From the NCBI GenBank assembly GCA_035259145.1, contig DATFWQ010000296.1:1-9264 (forward strand): a DNA stretch of 9,264 nt, read 5' to 3'. Source of the stretch: CF-161 sp035259145 (lineage in GTDB: Bacteria > Chloroflexota > Dormibacteria > Dormibacterales > Dormibacteraceae). Of this stretch, positions 1 to 6,700 are shown piece by piece. The translations under genes and the position numbers were made by a program. Below the pieces are notes generated by a model that saw only the letters and a list, made by a program, of their open reading frames with translations, was not told the origin of the DNA and made no database searches. Within the stretch, counting starts at the first letter, position 1. The number at the start of each line of letters is the position of its first letter.

Positions 1-211
1 TCATGGCCTCGTGGCCGGCGTCTGGGTCGCTCGAGGAGTGAGAGTGCCACCGCGCAACGCGCTTCTGACGGATCTGATCAGGCCGGCGACCTACCGGGCG
101 AGCCTAGCCGCGACGCTGCTGCTTGGCCCGGCCGACCATGACTCCGGCCTTCCGTTGGTAGCCTCCACCTCCGGACCCCTCCGGTGCCCCCTCCCCCCTT
201 TCTCGTGTGGG

Positions 212-385
212 TTAGTAGCCGCTGGGCGTCTTGCAGCTGAAGATCGAGACGAGCTGCCGTGTCTCCGTCTTCCCGCACTTGGGGCAGGTTGGGGGCTCCG
301 TCTTGAGCTTCTCGTGGTCGCTCATGGGCATGCTCAGCTCGAAGCGCTCGCCGCAGTCCTGACACTCGAACTCATAGACTGCCAT
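212..385 (-). CDS. FmdB-type putative regulatory zinc-ribbon protein, 57 aa
   Basis: Small protein with a single zinc ribbon of the FmdB/CxxC_CXXC_SSSS type. It opens with MAVYEFEC and has two CxxC pairs, Cys8/Cys11 and Cys34/Cys37, which would bind one Zn2+. It ends in the family's usual short tail (SIFSCKTPSGY). The family name comes from a regulator near formamidase and amidase genes, but the molecular role of most members is unknown. An upstream ATG at 409 is in frame. I chose 385 because it begins at the conserved MxxYEFxC motif and has an AGGAG Shine-Dalgarno 5 bases before it. The gene stands alone, divergent from the AbrB-like gene. The fold assignment is firm; the function is not. 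Confidence 0.9.
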   Translation of the reverse strand: MAVYEFECQDCGERFELSMPMSDHEKLKTEPPTCPKCGKTETRQLVSIFSCKTPSGY

Positions 386-423
386 CGCATCTCCTTTTGG
401 GCATAGCAACGTAATAGCTACTC

Positions 424-453
424 AATAGAACGCCTGGGGACCGCCTACGTCAA
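424..453 (-). promoter_or_regulatory. Candidate promoter for the FmdB-type gene
   Basis: On the minus strand TTGACG (448-453) is followed, after 17-18 bases, by TTCTAT or TCTATT (424-430). This would start transcription near 417 and leave a leader of about 30 bases that includes the AGGAG site. The -35 box is good (5 of 6 consensus bases) but the -10 is weak, so this is tentative. Confidence 0.3.
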
Positions 454-511
454 CTGCCGAAGAGCCGATCGAGCACAAATCGGCCAACCGCCACACTGCC
501 AATTGGCTGGC

Positions 512-736
512 ATGACGGACGACCCGTATACTCCGCACTGCGTGCGAAGCATCGTTTCCATGAATTCGACCGGGCGCCTCACGCTGCCCGCCGAGGCCCG
601 GCGCGCTTTGGGCTTGAGCGGTGAGGCATTCTTTGAGGTCCATCTCGAGGGAAACGCGGTGGTCCTGAAGCCGGTCGCCATCGTGCCGTTGGAGAACGTG
701 CGCCCCCAGGGCGCAGCACAGCGCCGAGCGGACTGA
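512..736 (+). CDS. AbrB/SpoVT-type DNA-binding protein, orphan, 74 aa
   Basis: Swapped-hairpin AbrB-fold protein. Residues about 12-55 carry the family signature: VRSIVSMNSTGRLTLPAEAR, then RALGLSGEAFFEVHLEGNAVVLKPV. This matches the antitoxin/transition-regulator pattern of a conserved GR[IL]T[IL]P turn followed by LGL and a closing KPV strand. Such proteins bind DNA as dimers, either as type II antitoxins (MazE, VapB) or as global regulators (AbrB, SpoVT). No toxin gene (MazF, PIN or Doc type) follows: the next gene is a sugar-lactonase-type enzyme 169 bases away. The ATG at 512 is preferred over the in-frame TTG at 503; no clear Shine-Dalgarno is visible, and GTG 542 is also possible. The domain call is strong; target and partner are unknown. 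Confidence 0.8.
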   Translation: MTDDPYTPHCVRSIVSMNSTGRLTLPAEARRALGLSGEAFFEVHLEGNAVVLKPVAIVPLENVRPQGAAQRRAD

Positions 737-905
737 CACCGTGACGTGGCCAGCCTGAGACAGCGGCGTCGGGCTGCGGATGGAGCTTGCGCCGGCGCCT
801 GTGCGCCAGAGTCATCCCGAGCACGACCAGTACGATCCCAGGGAGGAACCGTCGACCGCGTCGCCGCGTCGGCCGCCACACGCGCCAATTCTTGAACGCA
901 GCGAC

Positions 906-1778
906 ATGACACACGCAGAATTAGTGCTCGACGCCAAAGCGGAGCTGGCCGAGGGTCCCTGCTGGCTTGCCGACCGGGGCCTCCTCGCCTGGGTCGACAT
1001 CATGGCTGGGCGGGTGCATCTGTTTGACCCTGCGACCGGTGCCGATCGTGCCGTCGAGATCGGACAGCCCGTGGGCGCCGCCGTCCCCACCGACGATGGC
1101 CGGCTGGCCCTGGCCGTTAGCGATGGGTTTGCGCTTCTCGACCTGAAGAGCGCGCACGTCGAGCTGATCGTCGAGGTCGAGCGCGAGCTGAGCGGGAACC
1201 GCATGAACGACGGCAAGTCCGACCCTGGGGGGCGCTTCTGGGCCGGCACGATGGCACTCGACATGCGAGCGGGAGCAGGCGCTCTGTACCGGCTCGACGC
1301 GAAGCGCAACGTCGAATTGATGGTCCCTGGTGTCAGCGTCTCCAATGGTCTGGGGTGGAGCCCAGACAGCCGGTTGATGTACTACATCGACTCGCCAGAG
1401 CGCCGAGTAGACGTTTTCGACTTTGACGCGACGTCAGGTGCCATCGCCAACCGCCGCCCGTTCTTGAGGGTCGGCGGTGGCGATCCGGACGGAATGGCAG
1501 TGGATGCCGGTGGCGGACTCTGGGTGGCCGTCTGGGGCGCTGGGAAGGTCCTCCACTTCCTCCCCGACGCCACCCTTTCCGACGAGATCGACCTGCCGGC
1601 ATCGCGGGTTACCAGTTGTTGCTTCGGCGGGCCTGACCTTCAGGACCTGTACATCACCAGCGCCTGGCAAGGAATGGCCGAGGACCAGCGGTCTCGAGAA
1701 CCGCTCGCCGGTGGCATATTTCGCAGCCGGCCGGGCGTTCAGGGGCAGCCTACTCGCGAGTACCGCACCCGGTCTTAG
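906..1778 (+). CDS. SMP-30/gluconolactonase/LRE family protein (sugar lactonase-like), 290 aa
   Basis: Six-bladed beta-propeller metal-dependent lactonase of the SMP-30/regucalcin family, which hydrolyses sugar lactones such as gluconolactone to the free acid in the cytosol. The family's metal ligands are all visible: Glu16 in AEGPCW, Asn147 in VSVSNGLGWSPDS and Asp195 in GDPDGMAVDAGGGLWVA. The substrate-side residues Arg99 and Asn101 (GNRMNDGKSDPGGRFWAGTM) are also present. The C-terminal GGIFRSRPGVQGQP strand closes the propeller, so the protein is full length. The frame is open back to 780, but the ATG at 906 starts where the family does and gives the usual length of about 290 residues; its ribosome site is weak. 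The true substrate cannot be read from the sequence. The 3' end overlaps the converging membrane-protein gene by 29 bases. Confidence 0.92.
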   Translation: MTHAELVLDAKAELAEGPCWLADRGLLAWVDIMAGRVHLFDPATGADRAVEIGQPVGAAVPTDDGRLALAVSDGFALLDLKSAHVELIVEVERELSGNRMNDGKSDPGGRFWAGTMALDMRAGAGALYRLDAKRNVELMVPGVSVSNGLGWSPDSRLMYYIDSPERRVDVFDFDATSGAIANRRPFLRVGGGDPDGMAVDAGGGLWVAVWGAGKVLHFLPDATLSDEIDLPASRVTSCCFGGPDLQDLYITSAWQGMAEDQRSREPLAGGIFRSRPGVQGQPTREYRTRS

Positions 1779-2841
1779 AGGCTCTCAGGACTCGGTGGAG
1801 CGCGACGACTCCCAGGCCGACGATGCTCGCGGTAGCCACCACATGCCAGAGCACGATGGCGCCGACCGCCGCGCCCGGTGCGAGGCCGATCGAAGTCAGC
1901 AGGAGCGTCCCCCCCGCTTCCAGGCTCCCGACGTAGCCAGGGGCCGCCGGCAGCAGGTACATGAAGAGGAGCGTCACCTGCGCCACGATGGCCGAGGTGA
2001 TGGGCACTGCAAGGCCCAGGGCAAAGAAGAGCATTGCGAAGGCGAGTCCGTCGAGGCTGACCGCCACTGCGGACGTGGCCACCAACAGAGCCAGGCGCCG
2101 GCGTGACACCGACCCGAGTCCACTCCAGAAGGCGACGCTGTGCCTCGTCAGCGCCTCGGTCCAGGAGCGGCGCAACTTCCGGCGTACAGGGCCGCACGTC
2201 GCAAGCCGGGGACCGAGATAGGCGCCACCGGCGATGACCACCAGACCTGCGGCGGCCAGGCCCAGGATGATCGCCAGCGCCGGAAGTGCCGGCAGCTGGC
2301 TGTCGGTGGCGGTGGCCTTCAGGATGGTGCCGGCGCCGAGCACGGCGGTCACGCCCCCCAGGTCGAAGGCGTGGTCAGCCACGATCAGGCCCAGTGCAGC
2401 CGCGGCCGGCTGACGCTGGCGTTTTGCCAGCCACCACAGCCTGAGCCCCTCGCCGGTCCGAAACGGCAGAACGTAATTGGCCAACCCTGTCGCCGCGTTG
2501 ACCCACAGCGCCTCCAGGAGACCGACGTGGGCGCGGCCGCGCAGCAGCAGCGCCCAGCGGGCCGCGCGCACGAGCTGGCCGAGCAGCGTGAGGGCCACGA
2601 TCGCCAGCAGCGGGGTGAGGTGGCGGGGCTGGAGATGCTGCGCCACCAGGCTCAACGGCATGCTTCGGAGCAGCACCGCCAGCGCAACCACACCGACCAG
2701 GGTGCTCGCGGCACCGCGGTGCCATGGGTTAGCCCACGCGGCGTATACCGCCCCATAAAGAGCTCGCAACTCCCGAACAGCCATCAGCAGCAAGGCGACA
2801 ATACCCCGCTCAGGCGTCCTCGCGCCGGGCCCATTTGACAT
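1750..2841 (-). CDS. YbhN/AglD-type (LPG synthase transmembrane domain) integral membrane protein, 363 aa
   Basis: Polytopic membrane protein of the lysylphosphatidylglycerol synthase TM-region family (YbhN, AglD, UPF0104; flippase-like). Hydrophobic stretches lie at about residues 46-60, 76-90, 146-172, 184-208, 249-278, 283-300 and 311-348. Family motifs are present: RAARWALLL (92-100), the LPFRTGEGLR loop (125-134), an acidic DHAFD (156-160) and the PAAPGYVGSLEAG signature (298-310). Stand-alone members lack the soluble aminoacyltransferase domain of MprF, as here, and are thought to move or help make lipid-linked compounds. No lipid-modifying enzyme is adjacent. ATG 2841 has no obvious Shine-Dalgarno. 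The gene is antisense-overlapped by 29 bases at its end and diverges from the 2908 gene. Confidence 0.88.
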   Translation of the reverse strand: MSNGPGARTPERGIVALLLMAVRELRALYGAVYAAWANPWHRGAASTLVGVVALAVLLRSMPLSLVAQHLQPRHLTPLLAIVALTLLGQLVRAARWALLLRGRAHVGLLEALWVNAATGLANYVLPFRTGEGLRLWWLAKRQRQPAAAALGLIVADHAFDLGGVTAVLGAGTILKATATDSQLPALPALAIILGLAAAGLVVIAGGAYLGPRLATCGPVRRKLRRSWTEALTRHSVAFWSGLGSVSRRRLALLVATSAVAVSLDGLAFAMLFFALGLAVPITSAIVAQVTLLFMYLLPAAPGYVGSLEAGGTLLLTSIGLAPGAAVGAIVLWHVVATASIVGLGVVALHRVLRASKTGCGTRE

Positions 2842-2866
2842 GGTTTGTAGGGTTACGTGATATCAT
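2835..2866 (+). promoter_or_regulatory. Candidate promoter of the 111-aa hypothetical gene
   Basis: A perfect TTGACA lies at 2835-2840. After 17 bases comes TGATAT (2858-2863), which overlaps a better-looking TATCAT (2861-2866) that sits 20 bases away. Initiation near 2870 would give a leader of about 38 bases containing GAGG (2897-2900), seven bases before the GTG start. The -35 box overlaps the ATG of the divergent membrane-protein gene. The -10 match is only fair. Confidence 0.35.
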
Positions 2867-2907
2867 TGAGGTTACTTCTACTGATCTCTACTCTGTGAGG
2901 TTTTGGT

Positions 2908-3243
2908 GTGGAGAACGCCTGGAAGAGCGTGGCCGCAGTGTCCGAGCGGCCCCGCCGCGAGAACGAATACCGCCGGATGCTGGCGCTGACCGACAAGCTG
3001 CTCGGCCATCTGGAGCTGCTCAACATGAGTGGCCAGCGCGATCTCGATGTCGTCACTCAGCGTGACATCGCGAGGACGATGGGCGAGCTCACGGCACGAG
3101 CGCGAGGTCGGTTTCCCCGTGCGAACACTGTTCAGCAGGCGCTCGACGGTCTATTCGAGGTCCAGGAAGAGCTGATGGTGCCGTTGCAGCGGATGCTTCA
3201 CTGGGAGCCTCTGCTGTCAGCTCAGATTGGTCGCAGCGCGTGA
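2908..3243 (+). CDS. Hypothetical helical protein, 111 aa
   Basis: I do not recognise this family. The GTG start at 2908 has GAGG seven bases upstream. The protein is soluble, with no signal peptide, no membrane segment and no cysteine. It looks almost entirely alpha-helical: a charged N-terminal stretch (about residues 12-25), a helix around LALTDKLLGHLELLNM (25-40), a helix around VTQRDIARTMGELTARARGR (49-68) and a third around VQQALDGLFEVQEELMVPLQRML (75-97). The spacing of leucines and charged residues suggests a helical bundle or a short coiled coil. It is a single-gene unit with a promoter candidate before it and a clear terminator after it, which supports its being a real gene. Its role is unknown. 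Confidence 0.6.
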   Translation: MENAWKSVAAVSERPRRENEYRRMLALTDKLLGHLELLNMSGQRDLDVVTQRDIARTMGELTARARGRFPRANTVQQALDGLFEVQEELMVPLQRMLHWEPLLSAQIGRSA

Positions 3244-3357
3244 TGCCCGCCCGACAACGAGTTGTGGCCCGGGACAAATGGAGGCTGCTGCGTGATCGGT
3301 CGCTGTCGGACACCCCGCGTTTTCTCACAGATGATCGGGCGCCGGGCGCACGACCTT

Positions 3358-3384
3358 GCCGGCGCATCTGCCGGCTCTCTTTTT
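3358..3384 (+). terminator. Rho-independent terminator after the 111-aa gene
   Basis: A perfect GCCGGC stem (3358-3363 with 3370-3375) around the loop GCATCT is followed directly by TCTCTTTTT (3376-3384). The T-tract exists only for plus-strand reading, so it would end the 2908-3243 transcript, about 115 bases past the stop codon. The last T bases are also part of the stop codon (3383-3385) of the converging Pnkp-like gene. Confidence 0.75.
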
Positions 3385-4513
3385 AGGAGACGATCTCCAG
3401 TTCCGGATAGCGGAGAGCAGTGAGGCGGCCGCCGCCGGCGCCGCCGGTATCCAGGTCTACCGTCCGGCCTTGCCAGCGAACACACGCCACCGGTGAGTGA
3501 CCGTGGACGACAAGCGCTCTTCCCCGCCATTTCTGCTGCCAGCCGGCCTGGCCGTGAAGGCAGAAAGCACGGATACGCGCTGTGTCTCGGCCTACCATCT
3601 CGGGCAGGATCCCGGCGTGAGTGACGACCAGTGAGCCGCCCGCAAGCACATAGTGGCTGGGGAGGCCTTCAAGGAAGGCGGCGCCACCTTCCGGCAGCTT
3701 CACGGTGCCTGCACGCACAGCGAGTGCGTCCTGGTCGCCGCGCACGCACAGAGCCCTTCCAGCCGCGGTGGTGGCCATGACGAGGCGCACGACCCCTGAG
3801 CTGTCCCGGCCCGGGCCGACCAGGTCCCCCACGAGCAGCACCTTGCGCTCGTCCGGATGCGAAACACCCTGGGCATCGCCGGAGGGCCCAATCCCCACCT
3901 CGTAGCCAAGGCGGCGGAGCAGTTCCACCAGGTCAGGCAGCCGCCCGTGGACGTCACCGATGATGTCGAATGGCCCCCTCTCCCATCGCCGGTTGACCGG
4001 GAGGGGCGCCCGGCGCAGGATCGCGGCCTCCATTGATTCAGTGGAATCGAACACATGAACGGCGTCGAAGCCCTCTTCAGGCAGGGCCGGCAGAGACCGC
4101 AGAATGGCCTCGCGCTGGGCACGGATCACCCGCGATCCCACAGAACGCCCGGGACGCGCTCGGTCGCGCGCAACGCACACCTGCTCCGGGAGGTCGAATA
4201 CGAGCGCGACGGCCGCGGTGTCGTGCGCTCCAGCCAGCGTGAGAAGCGGGCGCCGGTCAATGGGGCGCGCATTGACTGCGTCGATGACGGTCAGACGCCG
4301 CCTCCGGAGGCGCAACCCGGCGATCAGATGCAGAACCTGGAACGCCGCGGGAGTGGCCGATTGGTCAGCTTCATCGTCTGCGATCAGCGCTCGGCAGAAG
4401 TCGGAAGAGATGACCTCGGTCGGCTTGAAACGCGTTCGGGCGAACGTGGTCTTCCCGGCGCCGGCGGGACCGACCAGGATCAGTAGCGCCAGCTCGGGGA
4501 TCTCGATCCGCAC
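3383..4513 (-). CDS. Pnkp-like polynucleotide kinase-phosphatase lacking the ligase module, 376 aa
   Basis: Homologue of bacterial Pnkp, the end-healing enzyme of RNA repair. Residues 1-170 form the P-loop 5'-OH polynucleotide kinase: GPAGAGKT (15-22) with Lys21 and Thr22, the catalytic and acceptor-site Asp38 and Arg41 in SSDFCRAL, and lid arginines Arg116 and Arg120. Residues 180-376 are a calcineurin-like 2',3' phosphoesterase domain with GDVHG (Asp187, His189), GDLV (Asp230), THAG (His299), HGHSP (His339) and DTGGAGGGRLTALRYPE (Asp355). Two motifs are altered: the family GDLVDRGPDS reads GDLVGPGRDS, and GNHD reads GDQD (259-262). The protein stops just after the phosphatase; full Pnkp is about 850 residues with a C-terminal adenylyltransferase/ligase. 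The start is GTG 4513, and its MRIEIPEL opening fits the family. It lies 73 bases after gnd on the same strand, and no Hen1 partner is seen. Kinase activity is likely; phosphatase activity is doubtful. Confidence 0.88.
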   Translation of the reverse strand: MRIEIPELALLILVGPAGAGKTTFARTRFKPTEVISSDFCRALIADDEADQSATPAAFQVLHLIAGLRLRRRRLTVIDAVNARPIDRRPLLTLAGAHDTAAVALVFDLPEQVCVARDRARPGRSVGSRVIRAQREAILRSLPALPEEGFDAVHVFDSTESMEAAILRRAPLPVNRRWERGPFDIIGDVHGRLPDLVELLRRLGYEVGIGPSGDAQGVSHPDERKVLLVGDLVGPGRDSSGVVRLVMATTAAGRALCVRGDQDALAVRAGTVKLPEGGAAFLEGLPSHYVLAGGSLVVTHAGILPEMVGRDTARIRAFCLHGQAGWQQKWRGRALVVHGHSPVACVRWQGRTVDLDTGGAGGGRLTALRYPELEIVS

Positions 4514-4586
4514 AACCGTCCAGCCTGGTACGACGCTTGCTGCTCGGCGGCGTCACATCGTCGCCGGTCGCCGAGTCGGCGCCTCA

Positions 4587-5606
4587 TCAAGACGCGGTCG
4601 ACTTCTCCAGGTGGCCGCCGAACTTGAAGCGCATCGCCGAGAGGACCCGGTCGGCGAACTCGGCCTCGCCGCGAGAGGCGAATCGCTGGTACAGGGCCGC
4701 GCTGAGGACAGGAGTGGGCACCGCCTCATCGATGGCCGCTGAGATGGTCCAGCGCCCCTCACCGGAATCCGAAACTCGGCCCGTAAAGTTGCTGAGGCCG
4801 GGGTTCTCGAGCAACGCGGCTGCCGTCAAGTCGAGCAACCATGAGCCGATGACGCTCCCTCGCCGCCAGAGCTCCGCCACCTCTGCGAGGTTCAGGTCGT
4901 ATTGATACAGCTGGGGGTTGCGAAGTGGAGCCGTCTCGGCATCTGCGTCCAGGCCCTGCTTGCCCACGTCAGCGTGGTGCAAGATGTTCAGCCCCTCGGC
5001 GTAGGCCGCCATCAACCCGTACTCGATGCCGTTGTGGACCATCTTCACGAAGTGGCCGGCGCCGGACGGACCGCAGTGCAAGTAGCCTTGCTCAGCCGTG
5101 GTGCCCGCCTGCTCGCGTCCCGGAGTTCGGGGCGCAGCGTCGACACCGGGCGCCAGAGCTGCGAAGATCGGCCCCAGGCGCTGCACCGGCCCGGCGTCGC
5201 CTCCGATCATCAGGCAGTATCCGCGCTCGAGTCCCCACACACCACCGCTGGTACCGACGTCCAGATAATTCAGCCCTTCCTCCCGCAGCGCCGCGGCGCG
5301 CCGGAGGTCGTCGTGGTAATAGGAGTTGCCACCGTCTATCACGATGTCACCCTCGTTCAGCAGGGGTGTAAGTTCGGAGAGCTCCCGGTCGACGATCGCG
5401 GCCGGGACCATCAGCCAGACAGCTCGCGGGCGGCGCAGGCTGGCGACGAAGTCGGCCAGCGAAGCCGACCCGACGGCACCCTCACCCGCCAGGGCCGCGA
5501 CTGCCTGGGGGTGGACGTCGTAGACGACGCAGTCGTGGCCCGCTCGCATCAGGCGACGGACCATGTTGGCGCCCATTCTGCCTAGACCGATCATTCCCAG
5601 CTGCAT
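4587..5606 (-). CDS. gnd: 6-phosphogluconate dehydrogenase, decarboxylating, short NAD-type, 339 aa
   Basis: Oxidises and decarboxylates 6-phosphogluconate to ribulose 5-phosphate in the oxidative pentose phosphate pathway (cytosol). The N-terminal Rossmann domain starts MIGLGRMGANM (5-15). Asp30 (VVYDVHP) closes the second strand, where NADP-dependent enzymes carry an Asn-Arg-Ser/Thr motif, so NAD+ is the likely cofactor. Substrate and catalytic motifs are intact: DGGNSYYHDD (91-100), DVGTSGGVWGLERGYCLMIGG (116-136) and HFVKMVHNGIEYG with Lys188, Asn192 and Glu195. At 339 residues it belongs to the short (GndA/YqeC-like) class, not the long dimeric class of about 470. ATG 5606 has GAGG eight bases upstream. 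It lies 130 bases downstream of the LLM oxidoreductase and 73 bases upstream of the Pnkp-like gene, on the same strand. Confidence 0.95.
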   Translation of the reverse strand: MQLGMIGLGRMGANMVRRLMRAGHDCVVYDVHPQAVAALAGEGAVGSASLADFVASLRRPRAVWLMVPAAIVDRELSELTPLLNEGDIVIDGGNSYYHDDLRRAAALREEGLNYLDVGTSGGVWGLERGYCLMIGGDAGPVQRLGPIFAALAPGVDAAPRTPGREQAGTTAEQGYLHCGPSGAGHFVKMVHNGIEYGLMAAYAEGLNILHHADVGKQGLDADAETAPLRNPQLYQYDLNLAEVAELWRRGSVIGSWLLDLTAAALLENPGLSNFTGRVSDSGEGRWTISAAIDEAVPTPVLSAALYQRFASRGEAEFADRVLSAMRFKFGGHLEKSTAS

Positions 5607-5736
5607 CAGGTTGACCTCAACGTCTAAGCGTAACCATCTGCGTCAGGGCGCCTACGTCTCGTACAAGCTCACCGGGCATCTGCTCGGGGTCTCGCGACCA
5701 CCAACCAGAGCTGCCGGCCATTGAAGCCAACTACCG

Positions 5737-6690
5737 TCAGTTCCCAGCCAGGCGCGCCACCACGGGAGCGAAGGACTCGATCGCGTCGGCTTGCACGGTG
5801 ATGTACGAGATCCCGAACATCTCCCGACGGCGCTGCAGTTCGTCTGCCATCTGTCCGACACTGCCGATCAGCACAAGCGGGATCTGGAGCACCTCGGCCG
5901 CTCCGAGTCCAAAGCCTTGACCCACAACAGCTGCCGCAGCGTCCCGGTCATCTGTGACGGCCAGGAAGAAGGTCTGGACCTGAAGCTCGATCTCGTCGAA
6001 GCGGGGGCCTGCAGCCTCTCTCACCCAACCGATCTTGCGATGGAACGCGGCAGGAGTCACGTCGGCGGCCATCTCGCGACCGACCCGTCCGGCACCCAGG
6101 TTGGCGTTGATGCCGACGACGTCAGCCTCGCGTCCCGCTATGGACAGCATCCTGCGGCCACCGCCACCCATGACGATAGGAGGATGCGGGCGCTGGACAG
6201 GTTTTGGGTGCCCCTCCAGCTCCGAGATGGAGTAGTGTCGGCCCTGGAAGGTCAAGGGCCCATCTGCCATCAGGCCCTTGATCACATGCACAGCCTCCTC
6301 CATCCGCCCGAGGCGCACGCCTGCCTGGTCATGCTGGATACCTGACTGCTCGTAGTCCGTCGTGAGCCAGCCCGCGCCCAGGCCGAGCTCAGTTCGCCCG
6401 CCGGAAAGTACATCGAGCGTTGCCATCTCCTTGGCCAGCACCACGGGGTGCCGGTAGTCGTTGTCGAACACCAGGCTGGCGATCCGAAGGGTCGTAGTGG
6501 CCGCAGCCGCCGCGCCCATCGCGGGGACAGGTGCAAACTGGGCGCCGAAGTGATCAGGCATAGACAACGTCGAGTAGCCCATGGACTCGACGCGCCGGGC
6601 GAGCTCCATCCAGGCGGCGCCGTCACTCGCGCTGGACGCCTGGACCGCAAACCTGAAGGGCCGTTCGTGTGGGCTCACGCGCGGCCACAT
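5737..6690 (-). CDS. LLM-class F420-dependent oxidoreductase (MSMEG_2516-like), 317 aa
   Basis: TIM-barrel flavin/F420 oxidoreductase of the luciferase-like monooxygenase family. Features seen in order are: the first strand FRFAVQAS (12-19), LARRVESMGYSTLSMPDHFG (30-49), ASLVFDNDYRHPVVLAKEMATLDVLSGGR (71-99), the loop LGLGAGWLTTDYEQSGI (102-118), a HPKPVQRPHPPIVMGGGGRRML strand and loop in mid-protein, and a C-terminal helix. The pattern resembles the F420-dependent MSMEG_2516 group; the substrate cannot be inferred. The frame is open back to 6957, but that extension lies inside the upstream monooxygenase gene and looks non-coding. ATG 6690, 10 bases after that gene's stop, gives the family's length and opening. 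The tight spacing suggests co-transcription and translational coupling, and a joint two-step redox role. Its presence implies the host makes coenzyme F420. Confidence 0.9.
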   Translation of the reverse strand: MWPRVSPHERPFRFAVQASSASDGAAWMELARRVESMGYSTLSMPDHFGAQFAPVPAMGAAAAATTTLRIASLVFDNDYRHPVVLAKEMATLDVLSGGRTELGLGAGWLTTDYEQSGIQHDQAGVRLGRMEEAVHVIKGLMADGPLTFQGRHYSISELEGHPKPVQRPHPPIVMGGGGRRMLSIAGREADVVGINANLGAGRVGREMAADVTPAAFHRKIGWVREAAGPRFDEIELQVQTFFLAVTDDRDAAAAVVGQGFGLGAAEVLQIPLVLIGSVGQMADELQRRREMFGISYITVQADAIESFAPVVARLAGN

Positions 6691-6700
6691 TGTAGGGGCG

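Noticed and set aside
171..200. CCGGA-CCCC-TCCGG hairpin and C-rich tract (G-rich on the minus strand) after the FmdB-type gene, considered as terminator or G-quadruplex
   Set aside because: The stem is only five pairs with no T-run, and only three G-tracts of three or more are present, so neither call is supported.
11..406. 131-codon plus-strand open frame at the left end
   Set aside because: It is antisense to the well-supported FmdB-type gene, has no recognisable domain, and its composition is what GC-rich DNA gives by chance.
780..905. 5' extension of the SMP-30-type gene
   Set aside because: The extra 42 residues are Pro/Arg/His-rich and unlike the family N-terminus; the ATG at 906 begins where the propeller begins.
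579..914. Minus-strand open frame with a hydrophobic stretch (FLPGIVLVVLGMTLA) flanked by arginines, over the gap between the AbrB-like and SMP-30-type genes
   Set aside because: It resembles a one-span membrane microprotein, but most of the frame lies antisense to the AbrB-like gene, it starts with GTG inside the SMP-30 start region, and it has no ribosome site that I can see.
2140..2838. 232-codon plus-strand open frame inside the YbhN-type gene
   Set aside because: It is a Gln/Arg-rich antisense shadow of a membrane-protein gene with clear family motifs.
3243..3386. 47-codon open frame (starts MPARQRVV) overlapping the stop of the 111-aa gene as TGATG
   Set aside because: The overlap mimics translational coupling, but the product is Arg-rich with no pattern and the frame runs through the terminator hairpin and T-tract.
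4055..4742. Two long plus-strand open frames across the Pnkp/gnd region (4055-4486 and 4104-4742)
   Set aside because: Both are antisense to the strongly supported Pnkp-like and gnd genes and match no protein pattern.
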